Below, piece by piece: positions 41,927 through 49,721 of a DNA stretch of 64,000 nucleotides (position 1 is the stretch's first letter; the number at the start of each line of letters is the position of its first letter). The notes beneath the pieces are model-generated. The model was given only the letters and a program-made list of their open reading frames with translations, was not told the origin of the DNA and ran no database searches. The position numbers were made by a program, and so were the translations under genes. This stretch comes from Nocardiopsis dassonvillei_B (GTDB lineage Bacteria > Actinomycetota > Actinomycetes > Streptosporangiales > Streptosporangiaceae): the NCBI RefSeq assembly GCF_964273065.1, contig NZ_OZ186816.1, forward strand, positions 4,159-68,158, written 5' to 3'.

Positions 41927-42736
41927 TCAGTACGACGTTCCGCCCGCGATGAGCGGCGTCCACCGGTCGTCGTCCAGGGTGAGGGCCGCCGGATCGGGGC
42001 CATAGTCGTCCGCGTAGATGGGGTCGCCGACCTCGACCACGATCCAGTCGCCGCCGCGGACCTCAGGCTCCCACCGCATGTGGCGCCCGTGGACGTAAGT
42101 GCGGGAGAACTCCAGCCCGCGGCCGTCGCTGATCTCGTCCTCGGACAGCACTATGACCCGCACCAGACCCTCCTCCAGTTCCTCCCAATGCACGCCGACC
42201 GGCACGACCTGGTAGGACGCTCCCGGGGCGGGGAAGCCCTCCGGGGCGAAGACCGCGCCTGGGGGCATCGACAACTCGATCCCCAGGGCACGGTCAGGGA
42301 ACAGCTTCTCCTCGATGACGTCGGGGGTGACGTCGTACCCGTAGTAGACGCTGCCCGCCTCCACCAGGTCCTCGGTATCCAGGGTGGCCAGCGCCCGGAT
42401 CTCGTGGACCGCCGCCGACACCGCACCCTCCGGGGTGTTGGGGAACCCGGCCGGATAGCGGTCGGCGACCCGGTGGCGGCCCTCGTGCACGACGAACCCG
42501 CCGGCGACCTCCCCGAAAACCTGCTCTGTCGGGGACTCCTGCCCCGGCGTCGGGGAGGCCTGCACCCCCTGGACCGCTGGCGCTGCGGACTCGGAGAAGT
42601 CGCGGCCCAGGGCCCACCCGACCATCACGGACAACGCCAGCGCCGCAGCCCCGCCTCCGACGAGCAGGACGCGCCCGGCCCCTCGGCGACGGGGAGCCGG
42701 GACAAGGGCGGGTGCGGGCGTGGGGGGTGGCGTCAC
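41927..42736 (-). CDS. Membrane-anchored extracytoplasmic protein (269 residues)
   Basis: The product has a Pro-rich head, a basic patch, one transmembrane helix (VLLVGGGAAALALSVMVGWA), a linker and an outer domain with HRVADRYPAGFPNTPEGAVS, VHEIRALATLDTEDLVEAGS and beta-rich C-terminal half (YVHGRHMRWEPEVRGGDWIV). Proteins of this type sit beside traB in actinomycete elements. GTG 42736 follows GAGGA, as in the 1282 paralogue, with which it shares helix and upstream sequence. Faces the traB remnant. Confidence 0.75.
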   Translation of the reverse strand: MTPPPTPAPALVPAPRRRGAGRVLLVGGGAAALALSVMVGWALGRDFSESAAPAVQGVQASPTPGQESPTEQVFGEVAGGFVVHEGRHRVADRYPAGFPNTPEGAVSAAVHEIRALATLDTEDLVEAGSVYYGYDVTPDVIEEKLFPDRALGIELSMPPGAVFAPEGFPAPGASYQVVPVGVHWEELEEGLVRVIVLSEDEISDGRGLEFSRTYVHGRHMRWEPEVRGGDWIVVEVGDPIYADDYGPDPAALTLDDDRWTPLIAGGTSY

Positions 42737-43281
42737 GGTGATCCTCATTCGCGTCACGAACAGCCCGGCCGCCCGCAGACCGCGGCGGCGGGGCCTCATC
42801 GGCCGGGGGAAAACGCCCCGAGGCTATGGCACCCCGTACAGGGCCGTCGAGCAGCCCAGGTGAAAACCACCGCCCCGGCGAACGCTGGCGCCGCACAGCG
42901 TGCCCCGCTTCGGGGTGCCGTTAACGAACGTGTCACCAGCCGCAAACGGCGCGGTGCTCCCGAACGCCTGGCAACAGCAACGTGACCCTCCGGTCGCGTC
43001 AAGGGGGTGACCGTCAGCGACCAGCCAACCAGGCCGGGAGGCTTAGCGCCGGATCCTGGTCGCTTGTTCCTCAACCCCCGAAGCCGAGGCCGCCCTGGAG
43101 GACGCCGCCGACGACCGCCTGTCCGCCTGACCCGTGCGCTGGCCCTGACCACCCCGCCCCACACCGCGGCGGGGTGGCCGGGGGGACCGCACGGCCCACG
43201 AACACAAGACGGCCCGCCCCAGAACCACCAAGAACCCGGGCGGGCCGATCACTCCCCCTATGACGAAGGAGCGCTTCCAGT
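42737..43281. other. Intergenic region with dnaN leader hairpin
   Basis: The part up to 42860 repeats the DNA upstream of the 1282 gene (GTCGAGCAGCCCAGGT and neighbours), i.e. a duplicated upstream region. At 43211-43246 GGCCCGCCC pairs with GGGCGGGCC just before the dnaN ribosome site, followed by CACTCCC and GAAGGAGC. No other gene is evident. Confidence 0.5.
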
Positions 43282-44448
43282 ATGGCCACTGCCACCGCGA
43301 CCCGCGCCACCACCCTGACCGCGTCCGTCGGCCACCTGGCCGACCGGATCGGCTGGGTGGCCACCCACACCCCGACCATCTGCACCGTCCCGGTACTGGC
43401 CGGTGTCCACCTGGCCATCACCCCCGACGGCACCGTGGCCACGACCGGTGACTACGACACCTGGGCCCGCGTGGACCTGGACATCGACGCCGACGGCGAC
43501 GCCCAGGTCGTCCTGCCCGCCAGGTTGTTCGCGTCGCTGCTGGCCACCCTGCCGCGCACCCTGATGGTCACCCTGTCCCTCAGCGGCGACCGGGTGACGG
43601 TGTCCTGCGGAGCCACCAACGCGAGCATCCGCACCCTGCCTGCCGAGGACTTCCCCACCCTGGCGGCCTGGCCCGAGGCGATCGGCACCATGGCCGCGGC
43701 CGACCTGGCCGAGGCCACCCGCCAGGTCGTCGACGCCGCCGACACCGACTCCTCCTACCCGGGCATGTGCGGGATCGAGCTGACCCTGGCCGAGACCGGG
43801 CTCATGGCCACCGCCACCGACCGGTACCGGTTCGCTCTGGCCACCGCCCCCTGGACACCCGCCCTGGCCAACGACGACCAGGAGCACAAGGCGCTGGTGC
43901 CCGCGACCGTGCTCGCCCAGGCGGCCAAGGCCATGGCCAAGGCCGGCGAGGGGCTCGGCATCGGCCTGGCCACGGGGGAGGGCACCGCGGACGTGCTGGC
44001 CCTGTACGGGGACGGGCTGCGGCTGTGCACCCGCCTCATCGGATCGGAGACCGTCGGCTGGGACCGCGCCAAGCAGTTCCTACCCGAGGTGGACACCGAG
44101 ATCACCGTGGCCACCGCCGACCTGGTCGACGCCATTCGCCGCGTGCAGCTGTTCGCCGCGCGCGGCACGGCCGTGCGGATCACCATCACCCCCGGCGGCC
44201 TGGTGGTCAGCGCCGGAGCCGACGACGAGAGCGCCGCCTCGGAGGAGGTGACCGCCGAGGTCGACACCGACCAGGACGAGATCCGCCTCGCGGTGCGCCC
44301 GGACTACCTGCTGCTCGCGCTGACCGCCCCCCGCCGGGAGCGGATGCGCCTGTCCCTGGGCCCGGTGGACCGGCCGCTGCTGGTGCGCACCGACGACGAC
44401 GAGGAGACCGGCTACACCCACATCGTCATGCCCATCCGCCAGCCCTGA
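43282..44448 (+). CDS. dnaN: DNA polymerase III beta subunit (sliding clamp), plasmid-borne
   Basis: The 388-residue protein has three repeated clamp domains: residues ~10-125 (VPVLAGVHLAITPDGTVATT), ~135-260 (GMCGIELTLAETGLMATATD then RYRFALA) and ~265-388, ending TGYTHIVMPIRQP like the YLLMPVRL end of DnaN. Clamps tether polymerases to DNA. A hairpin leader and GAAGGAG site precede the ATG. With the alpha subunit at 4339 the element carries two replisome parts of its own; it may serve that polymerase or escape host control. Confidence 0.92.
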   Translation: MATATATRATTLTASVGHLADRIGWVATHTPTICTVPVLAGVHLAITPDGTVATTGDYDTWARVDLDIDADGDAQVVLPARLFASLLATLPRTLMVTLSLSGDRVTVSCGATNASIRTLPAEDFPTLAAWPEAIGTMAAADLAEATRQVVDAADTDSSYPGMCGIELTLAETGLMATATDRYRFALATAPWTPALANDDQEHKALVPATVLAQAAKAMAKAGEGLGIGLATGEGTADVLALYGDGLRLCTRLIGSETVGWDRAKQFLPEVDTEITVATADLVDAIRRVQLFAARGTAVRITITPGGLVVSAGADDESAASEEVTAEVDTDQDEIRLAVRPDYLLLALTAPRRERMRLSLGPVDRPLLVRTDDDEETGYTHIVMPIRQP

Positions 44449-44545
44449 CCCGGGCGGTGTCTCTGCCCGCCCCGCGCACACCGCGGGGCCGGCGGGGGGA
44501 CCGCCCGGTCCGCCGTCACGCGAAGTGCGTGTGACGAAAAAGCAC

Positions 44546-44587
44546 GCGGCCCGCCCCCGATTCGGCCAAGGACCAGGGGCGGGCCGC
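44546..44587 (+). promoter_or_regulatory. Leader hairpin before the first Nudix gene
   Basis: GCGGCCCGCCCC pairs with GGGGCGGGCCGC, followed by CACTCCC, GCGAAGGAGC and CCAGTATG. The dnaN leader has the same parts in the same order (43211-43284). It may be a terminator/leader with a shared control signal. Confidence 0.6.
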
Positions 44588-44622
44588 TGCATGCACTCCC
44601 ACTGCGAAGGAGCACCCCCAGT

Positions 44623-45171
44623 ATGTCGAGCAAGAAGTGCTGCGGAACCAGCGTCGGCGTCCTCATCTGGTCGCCCGACCGCACCGAGCTGCTGATGATC
44701 GAGCGCGGCACCCTCCCCGCCGGAATCGCTCCGGTGGCCGGCCACGCCCTGGACGAGCACGCCGACTACGAGTCGGCGGCCAGGGAGGAGGTGTTCGAGG
44801 AGGTCGGGCTGAAGGTCACCGGCCTCACCCCGCACGCGGTCGGCGGCCGCCACCCCGGCCGGTGCCGCCGGGCCGGGTCGACCGGCCACACCTGGCGGAT
44901 CTTCACCGCCACCGTCACCGGCGACCTCGCCCCTTCCCAGCGTGAGGTCGCCCGGGTCGGGTGGTGGGACCTGGGCGAGCTCCAGCACCTCGCCGAGCGG
45001 ACCGCCGACCACGCCGCCGGACTCATCAGCGCGAAGGAGTTCGCGGCCCGGCCCGGTCTGGAACCGGTGTGGTGCCAGTGGTTCTTCGAGCTGGGGCACG
45101 TCGATCTGCCCAACGAGGACCTGGCCGCGATCGAGCGCCTGGCGGCCACCCCGCCCTCCCTGCACGCCTGA
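44623..45171 (+). CDS. Nudix hydrolase-like protein 1 (182 residues)
   Basis: The Nudix box region reads GHALDEHADYESAAREEVFE then EVGL, a near-canonical GX5EX7REUXEEXGU with one position shifted; VGVLIWSPDRTELLMIERG is the leading strand and VGWWDLGELQHLAERT the usual later helix. Such enzymes hydrolyse nucleoside diphosphate derivatives. GAAGGAG precedes the ATG. The next gene is a second Nudix-fold protein 32 bases on. Confidence 0.8.
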   Translation: MSSKKCCGTSVGVLIWSPDRTELLMIERGTLPAGIAPVAGHALDEHADYESAAREEVFEEVGLKVTGLTPHAVGGRHPGRCRRAGSTGHTWRIFTATVTGDLAPSQREVARVGWWDLGELQHLAERTADHAAGLISAKEFAARPGLEPVWCQWFFELGHVDLPNEDLAAIERLAATPPSLHA

Positions 45172-45203
45172 TCACCCCCACCCCCTCGAAGGAGAGAGAC
45201 ACG

Positions 45204-45773
45204 ATGACCTGGATCTGCGACGGCAAGAGCACTGCGGTGCTGATCTTCGACGAGGCGGGGCGGCTGCTCGCGCACACCCGCGCCACCGCCCCGGCCGGGA
45301 TCGCTCTGGGGCCCGCCGGCCACGTCGACGACGTCCGCCCCGGCGCCACCCACCTGGACGCCGCGGTGCGCGAGACCGAGGAGGAGTACGGGCTCACCGT
45401 CGCCCCCGGCGACCTGGACCTGGTGCTGCACCGGTGGCTCCCCAACCGGTGCGGAGCCGACATCCCCGCGCTCCCGCACGGCGGCCACGAGTGGATGGTC
45501 TACCGCGCCCGCACCTGGTCCGGGACCGTGACGGCCGCCCCCGACGAGGTCCGCGCGACCCACTGGTGCACCCCCGGCCAGCTGCAGTTCCTCGCCGAGC
45601 GCACCATCGCCTACGTCCACGGCCGCCTCCCGGAGACCGACTGGCAGGCCGCCCCCGGCATGGAACCGGTGTGGGTGTACATGGCCGACATGCTCGGCCT
45701 GGTCGACGCCGACCCGGCGGACCTGGCCGTGGTCCTGGACTACGCCCAGGCCGCTCCGACCCCGATCCGCTGA
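45204..45773 (+). CDS. Nudix hydrolase-like protein 2 (189 residues)
   Basis: The protein starts MTWICDGKSTAVLIFDEAGR, with the box in GHVDDVRPGATHLDAAVRET then EEEYGL (R-E-x-x-E-E-x-G kept, first Glu missing). CTPGQLQFLAERTIAYVHGR aligns with the QFLAERT-like segment of the upstream protein; they are diverged paralogues. GAAGGAGAG precedes the ATG. Activity may be reduced by the missing Glu. Confidence 0.8.
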   Translation: MTWICDGKSTAVLIFDEAGRLLAHTRATAPAGIALGPAGHVDDVRPGATHLDAAVRETEEEYGLTVAPGDLDLVLHRWLPNRCGADIPALPHGGHEWMVYRARTWSGTVTAAPDEVRATHWCTPGQLQFLAERTIAYVHGRLPETDWQAAPGMEPVWVYMADMLGLVDADPADLAVVLDYAQAAPTPIR

Positions 45774-45936
45774 CCACGTTCACGCTGCGGCCGCCCCTCC
45801 GAGGGGAGGGGCGGCCGCAGGCTCGCAACACAGTGTTGCTCGGACTTCCCGTGGCCGCATGCGGCCTTCACCCCACCCCGGCCGTCACACGGCTGTACCG
45901 TGACCGCGCCCGGTGCCCCTCTCCCGGAAGGTGTCC

Positions 45937-46374
45937 ATGACCCACGAGACCGGCCCCGCCCACATCGACCGCCTGATCCGTCTCCTGATGATGCTGCCCG
46001 ACCCCGAGAGCCCGTTGTATCGCAAGTTCTGGAGCCAGGTCGCCGAAGAGCACCACGACGACCTGCACTACATCCGGAAGAACATCGGCGGACCGCTGTA
46101 CCAGATTCTCCTGCGGCCGGCCCAGGCGCAGGCGATCCCCCGCGCGAACCTGGCCAGGTACGCCCTGTACTTCTTCGCGGACCCCAGCGACGAGCTGGTC
46201 GCGGCCATCGCCTCCCAAATCCACCCCGGCTTTCCCGGCACCGTGGCCGGACAGATGTGGGTCCAGCAGGTGCGCGCCACGGCCTTCGAGGTGCTGCTGG
46301 AGAACCTGTCCGAGGAACAGGTCGACCAGGCGTGCACGAACTGGATCCGCACGATCAAGGTCCCGCAGCGGTGA
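45937..46374 (+). CDS. Hypothetical helical protein (145 residues)
   Basis: Not recognised. MTHETGPAHIDRLIRLLMML, FWSQVAEEHHDDLHYIRKNI, AFEVLLENLSEEQVDQACTN are helices of an all-alpha protein. CGGAAGG precedes the ATG at 45937. The next gene starts 20 bases after its stop, so they form an operon ended by the hairpin at 46636. Confidence 0.65.
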   Translation: MTHETGPAHIDRLIRLLMMLPDPESPLYRKFWSQVAEEHHDDLHYIRKNIGGPLYQILLRPAQAQAIPRANLARYALYFFADPSDELVAAIASQIHPGFPGTVAGQMWVQQVRATAFEVLLENLSEEQVDQACTNWIRTIKVPQR

Positions 46375-46394
46375 AGGAAGAAGAGGCGAGCAAG

Positions 46395-46607
46395 ATGAGC
46401 CACCGGCACGAGTACGACATGGCGCACCGGGCGGCAGAGAACCTGTCACTGCAAGCTCAGGGCTACGCGGCCGACCAACCTGACGTGGCTCGCGCTCTGG
46501 CCGCGGCCTCCCAGGTGCACGCCACCCTCGCGTTGGCAGCCGCCACGATGGTGGCCGCCGAACAGAACCCGAAGCCGTCGACAGCCCGGGCACGTACCGA
46601 TTCCTGA
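46395..46607 (+). CDS. Hypothetical small protein (70 residues)
   Basis: MSHRHEYDMAHRAAENLSLQ then VARALAAASQVHATLALAAA: a single helical hairpin. GAGGCGAG precedes the ATG. A similar ~70-residue helical protein is frequent next to plasmid genes of actinomycetes, role unknown. Confidence 0.65.
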   Translation: MSHRHEYDMAHRAAENLSLQAQGYAADQPDVARALAAASQVHATLALAAATMVAAEQNPKPSTARARTDS

Positions 46608-46635
46608 GATCCGCCCTGGCTGGCAGCCGCACCAT

Positions 46636-46674
46636 GAAGCCCCGCACCCCGGAACCCCGGGGTGCGGGGCTTTC
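46636..46674 (+). terminator. Strong terminator
   Basis: GAAGCCCCGCACCCCGG pairs with CCGGGGTGCGGGGCTTTC over a short loop, followed by TGCATTTT. Confidence 0.88.
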
Positions 46675-46786
46675 TGCATTTTAGGGCTGGTGTGGCTGCC
46701 TGGAACGACTGGTTTGCGTTCCACGTCGTACGAGAGGAGGCAACGAGCTGCCTCCAGCTTTCTCTCCAGTCCTAGAGAGGGCCCCC

Positions 46787-47410
46787 ATGGGCGACGAGCA
46801 CGAAAAAAAGAGCTTCGTAAACAGGCATCAGACCTTGACCTGGGTGCTCGGCCTGACACTTTTCCCCCTCGTCTTCGGAGGAGGAGGATTCGCTGCGGCT
46901 TCTTACTTTTTTCCGAGGAACCCTTCACCGCCTGCCGAATCTGCATCCATACCTTCTCCTGGCCAGGGAGGAGAGGCAGGTCTGATCAAGGAAAAACCTA
47001 GTCCGGTCTCCGAGGCCGGAACTATTGCTGGCGTTGTGGTCGATGATCTGACGGGGGTATGGCGGGGCACTTATGAGTGCAGCCAGGGTGAAACCGGACT
47101 GACCTTGGAAATCACCCATGACTCCGATGCGCGCGATCAGGTCCGAGCGGCATTCAAGTTCTATCCTGTGCCTGAAAATCCAGGGGTTGATTCCGGTTCG
47201 TACGCTCTTGTCGGAACTTACCAGGCAGGACACCTGTTGCTGGATCCCGATTACTGGATCGACAACGACTCGGGTTACCAGATGGTCGGCCTAAGCGGTG
47301 AACTCGAAGACGCCGACACTCTGACCGGAGTGATGGGATCCGATACCTGCGGGCTGTTCTCCGTGCAGCGGATCTCCGATGAGGCAGACCCGCCGCCACC
47401 TGAAGACTGA
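46787..47410 (+). CDS. Membrane-anchored beta protein (207 residues)
   Basis: After MGDEHEKKSFVNRHQ comes one transmembrane helix (TLTWVLGLTLFPLVFGGGGF), a Pro/Ser linker and a domain starting LTGVWRGTYECSQGETGLTL with FYPVPENPGVDSGSYALVGT and a Cys pair (ECSQ, DTCGLF), lipocalin-like. Codon use is clearly less GC-rich (many A/T third positions), suggesting recent acquisition. It opens the accessory island. Unknown role. Confidence 0.65.
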   Translation: MGDEHEKKSFVNRHQTLTWVLGLTLFPLVFGGGGFAAASYFFPRNPSPPAESASIPSPGQGGEAGLIKEKPSPVSEAGTIAGVVVDDLTGVWRGTYECSQGETGLTLEITHDSDARDQVRAAFKFYPVPENPGVDSGSYALVGTYQAGHLLLDPDYWIDNDSGYQMVGLSGELEDADTLTGVMGSDTCGLFSVQRISDEADPPPPED

Positions 47411-47469
47411 TGCCACACACCAGAAGTTCCGGACTCCCGGACTCCCGAAGTCCGGGAGTTCCCGGCCGC

Positions 47470-47572
47470 ATCCGGCCGTGGCCCCTGGCGGCCACCAGAG
47501 CCTGCCCTCCGCCAGCGCGGGGTAGACCCCGCACGCGAGCGGGCGCACCCGGCGCCCGCAGGGGAGACCCCT
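47470..47572 (+). promoter_or_regulatory. Conserved tiny-gene leader, copy A
   Basis: The parts GGCGGCCACCAGAGCCTGCC, GCGCGGGGTAGACC, GCGGGCGCACCCGGCGCCC and AGGGGAGACCCCTGTG match the leaders at 48027 and 52785 in order and spacing. It ends at the GTG of the tiny gene. Confidence 0.6.
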
Positions 47573-47665
47573 GTGCACCGATCCAAGGGAGGCGGCCCGT
47601 CGGCGGGCACGCGGTTGCCGCCCCAGTTCTCCCGAAGCTACGGCGAGGGGCAAAGTAACCCGTGA
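47573..47665 (+). CDS. Tiny protein of the VHRSK family, truncated (30 residues)
   Basis: VHRSKGGGPSAGTRLP matches the first half of the peptide at 52888; the usual PLDP...EPEPV...KPGTERKP tail is replaced by a short segment that forms one arm of a perfect 17-bp inverted repeat (47625-47641 with 47666-47682). The tail was probably lost by recombination. Confidence 0.5.
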   Translation: MHRSKGGGPSAGTRLPPQFSRSYGEGQSNP

Positions 47666-47682
47666 GTAGCTTCGGGAGAACT
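47625..47682 (+). repeat. Perfect 17-bp inverted repeat over the tiny-gene stop
   Basis: AGTTCTCCCGAAGCTAC pairs exactly with GTAGCTTCGGGAGAACT; the stop codon TGA lies in the 24-base loop. Confidence 0.85.
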
Positions 47683-47778
47683 GAGCCTACTTGGATCGGG
47701 AGGGATCGCCCGGTGAGCAGGCCCCGGTCTCATGTCATAGCCACCACCGATCTCCGTAATCGGGTGGAGGTGGTTGAC

Positions 47779-47985
47779 ATGACCGTTCGGATAACGGTGA
47801 TCCTGATTGGCGCTGGCGGGTGCGCAGTCCTGGCAGGTGCCCTGCGGTTGGCGGCCGAGGCCTCGTGGCCCGAAGCTCTGCTGGTGGCAGGGGCGGCACT
47901 CGGTGCGGCTGTGGGGCTGCTAGCCACGTTGGTCAAGGAGGAGGCCCTGCCCGAGGACGAGGACCACCGGGGCCGCCAGCGGTAG
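47779..47985 (+). CDS. Small two-helix membrane protein (68 residues), family member
   Basis: TVRITVILIGAGGCAVLAGA, LRLAAEASWPEALLVAGAAL, GAAVGLLATLV, then an acidic tail EEALPEDEDHRGRQR. Clear relative of the protein at 494. GGAGG lies 8 bases before the ATG. Tiny gene copy B starts 139 bases downstream. Confidence 0.75.
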   Translation: MTVRITVILIGAGGCAVLAGALRLAAEASWPEALLVAGAALGAAVGLLATLVKEEALPEDEDHRGRQR

Positions 47986-48026
47986 ATGGGGGTCGAGGAG
48001 GATCTCGGAAGAAATTCTCGTCAGCG

Positions 48027-48124
48027 GTAGGGTCGCTTTCGGCCACCGGGGCCTGCCCGCCGTTGGCGCGGGGTAGGCCGCTTCCCGGCGGGCGCACCGG
48101 ATACCCCTAGGGAAGGAGACCCCC
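48027..48124 (+). promoter_or_regulatory. Conserved tiny-gene leader, copy B
   Basis: GGTAGGGTCGCTTTCGGCCA, CCGGGGCCTGCCCGCC, GGCGCGGGGTAGGCC, GGCGGGCGCACCGG and GGGAAGGAGACCCCCGTG share order and spacing with the copy at 52785. GC-rich complementary words suggest RNA structure ending at the AAGGAG ribosome site. Confidence 0.65.
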
Positions 48125-48250
48125 GTGCGCAGATCCAAGCAGGGCCCTGGCGTCGGCAGCCGCGGGTTCGACCCGTTGGATCCCCTCCCGCCGGCCCCCG
48201 AGCCGGAACCGGTGCCGGAGAAGCCGGGCACCGAGCGCAAGCCCGGCTGA
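48125..48250 (+). CDS. Tiny protein of the V(H/R)RSK family, full length (41 residues)
   Basis: VRRSKQGPGVGSRGFDPLDP then PEPEPVPEKPGTERKPG. It shares head, central PLDP, EPEPV and KPGTERKP end with the 52888 copy, while middle residues differ, so the protein sequence is under selection. GAAGGAG precedes the GTG. Extended, charged, no predicted fold. Unknown role. Confidence 0.6.
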   Translation: MRRSKQGPGVGSRGFDPLDPLPPAPEPEPVPEKPGTERKPG

Positions 48251-48362
48251 GGTCATAGGACGAACGCTTAGCGCACGATCCTGTTCCGTTGTTACTCACA
48301 CCCCCATCAGAGCCCAACCCTGGTAGCTCCCATGGCCGCTCACACCTGATCTGCACACCACA

Positions 48363-48405
48363 AAGCCCCTCGCACTCCGGAACAGTCGGAGCGCGAGGGG
48401 CTTTT
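48363..48405. terminator. Bidirectional terminator
   Basis: AAGCCCCTCGC pairs with GCGAGGGGCTT; an inner CCG/CGG pair extends the stem and TTTT follows. It lies between convergent tiny gene B and the nuclease gene and serves both. Confidence 0.85.
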
Positions 48406-48411
48406 CGTGTT

Positions 48412-49521
48412 TTAGAAGGGCCCCTCGAAGTTTTTGTGCTCCTTGCCTTGCACTCCGCCGAGAAGTTCCCTGAAGAACTCACCCAGCATGGCTTCCGCCG
48501 CCTTGGCGTTGCTAAACTCCGCGCCGCCGAAGCGGTACACCTCATAGCCTTGGAGTCGGATACGCCGGTCTTCACGCACCATCTCCGCGTACAGGTCCGG
48601 CGCTGGCACTCCATCACGCGAGTAGTGATGCTTGCCGTCCAGTTCCAGAACGTACCGGCGACCGCTCGGGGCGAGCAGCAAGAAGTCCATGCGCTGACGT
48701 GGAAGAACCTGACCTTCCGCTCGCTGGATTCTCTGCTGTTGGGTGAGCGGGTCGAAGTGGAGGTACACCTGCGGCAGCAGGGCAGGAGAGGTATCGAATC
48801 CCTTGTTCAGGGAGAGCCGCCAGTAGAAATCCAGCATCAGCCGCTCAGGCTCGCTCTTGTTCAGGGATCGCAGGAGACGGTTCCGAAGCGTTGTGCGCAG
48901 TGACTCTTCTGGAAGGGCGTAGTTGCCGTCCTGGTGCTTCCACCAATCAAGGAGTTCGCCCCAGGTGAGTCCTTGGGCGCTAACCGGGCGGTCATACAGC
49001 AGGCAATGCTGCTTGTTCTTCGTAATCTCGATGGTTCCTGCCGTCACGTCGCGCCAAACAATCTCCGGCTTGTACTGGGCGGCGAAGATGAGGTTGCGCA
49101 GTTCGCCGCGCAGGCCTCGAAGCCCGCCTCCGCCATGGAGCCGGTCACGTCGCTCCAAAGCCTCTCGTACAGGTGCGAATACCAGTGTCAAGTCGGTGTC
49201 GCGCCCGTTGTTATTGTCCATGCAGAAGGACTGGTAGCCGCGCTTGTCGTGGAACGGTGGCTTAAACTCGATTCCCAGCCGCCAGAGCACGACCGTGAGG
49301 CATCGGATGACCGCACCGGTCTCGATGTTGTTCAGGCGCCCGTCAAACTCCGGATCCAGGAACAAGTCGTCGATTAGCAGATAGAGGAGGGCATGAGCGA
49401 CGTCGTCGTCGTTGATGTCGGAGGCTAGCCCTTGCCTGATTTCATCGATAAGCCTGTGATTCAGCCTTTTGAACCAGTGACCCCCATTTTTGACGCTCTC
49501 GAACAGGTTATCCTGGTGCAC
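48412..49521 (-). CDS. Protein with Vsr/DUF559-like nuclease C-terminus (369 residues), defence candidate
   Basis: The C-terminal ~110 residues read RQRMDFLLLAPSGRRYVLEL then DGKHHY, EDRRIRLQGYEVYRFGG: the ExDGxxH...DxxRxxxLxxxGYxVxRF pattern of DUF559/Vsr-fold endonucleases, with an E-x-D-x-K-like active site near residue 294. The N-terminal ~250 residues are helical (LLIDDLFLDPEFDGRLNNIE, ETGAVIRCLTVVLWRLGIEF), as in AbiJ-type abortive-infection proteins, though I cannot assign the domain. GTG 49521 follows GGAGGAGG. Less GC-rich than its neighbours. A solitary phage-defence gene is a reasonable guess. Confidence 0.7.
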   Translation of the reverse strand: MHQDNLFESVKNGGHWFKRLNHRLIDEIRQGLASDINDDDVAHALLYLLIDDLFLDPEFDGRLNNIETGAVIRCLTVVLWRLGIEFKPPFHDKRGYQSFCMDNNNGRDTDLTLVFAPVREALERRDRLHGGGGLRGLRGELRNLIFAAQYKPEIVWRDVTAGTIEITKNKQHCLLYDRPVSAQGLTWGELLDWWKHQDGNYALPEESLRTTLRNRLLRSLNKSEPERLMLDFYWRLSLNKGFDTSPALLPQVYLHFDPLTQQQRIQRAEGQVLPRQRMDFLLLAPSGRRYVLELDGKHHYSRDGVPAPDLYAEMVREDRRIRLQGYEVYRFGGAEFSNAKAAEAMLGEFFRELLGGVQGKEHKNFEGPF

Positions 49522-49625
49522 GCTTTCCTCCTCCAACAGGGGCAAACAAGGCAATACCGAAAGGGGCAATGGTCTGTCCCGGCCACTCAGGGCCTGCCCG
49601 GGAAGGCGCGGAATAGGAGTTTCCC

Positions 49626-49721
49626 GTGCGCAGGTCCAGAGCCAGCGGCCCGTCCGGAGGACATCCCTTCAGAGCGTTCAGACCCCGCCGAACGCATCGC
49701 GGAGCTTCTGCCAGAAGGTGA
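49626..49721 (+). pseudogene. Tiny protein of the V(H/R)RSK family, truncated copy C
   Basis: A shortened leader (CCGGCCACTCAGGGCCTGCC, 49570-49625) precedes GTG and VRRSRASGPSGG; the frame then runs into the 3' end of the convergent HTH-Sel1 gene. The conserved tail is missing. Confidence 0.5.
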
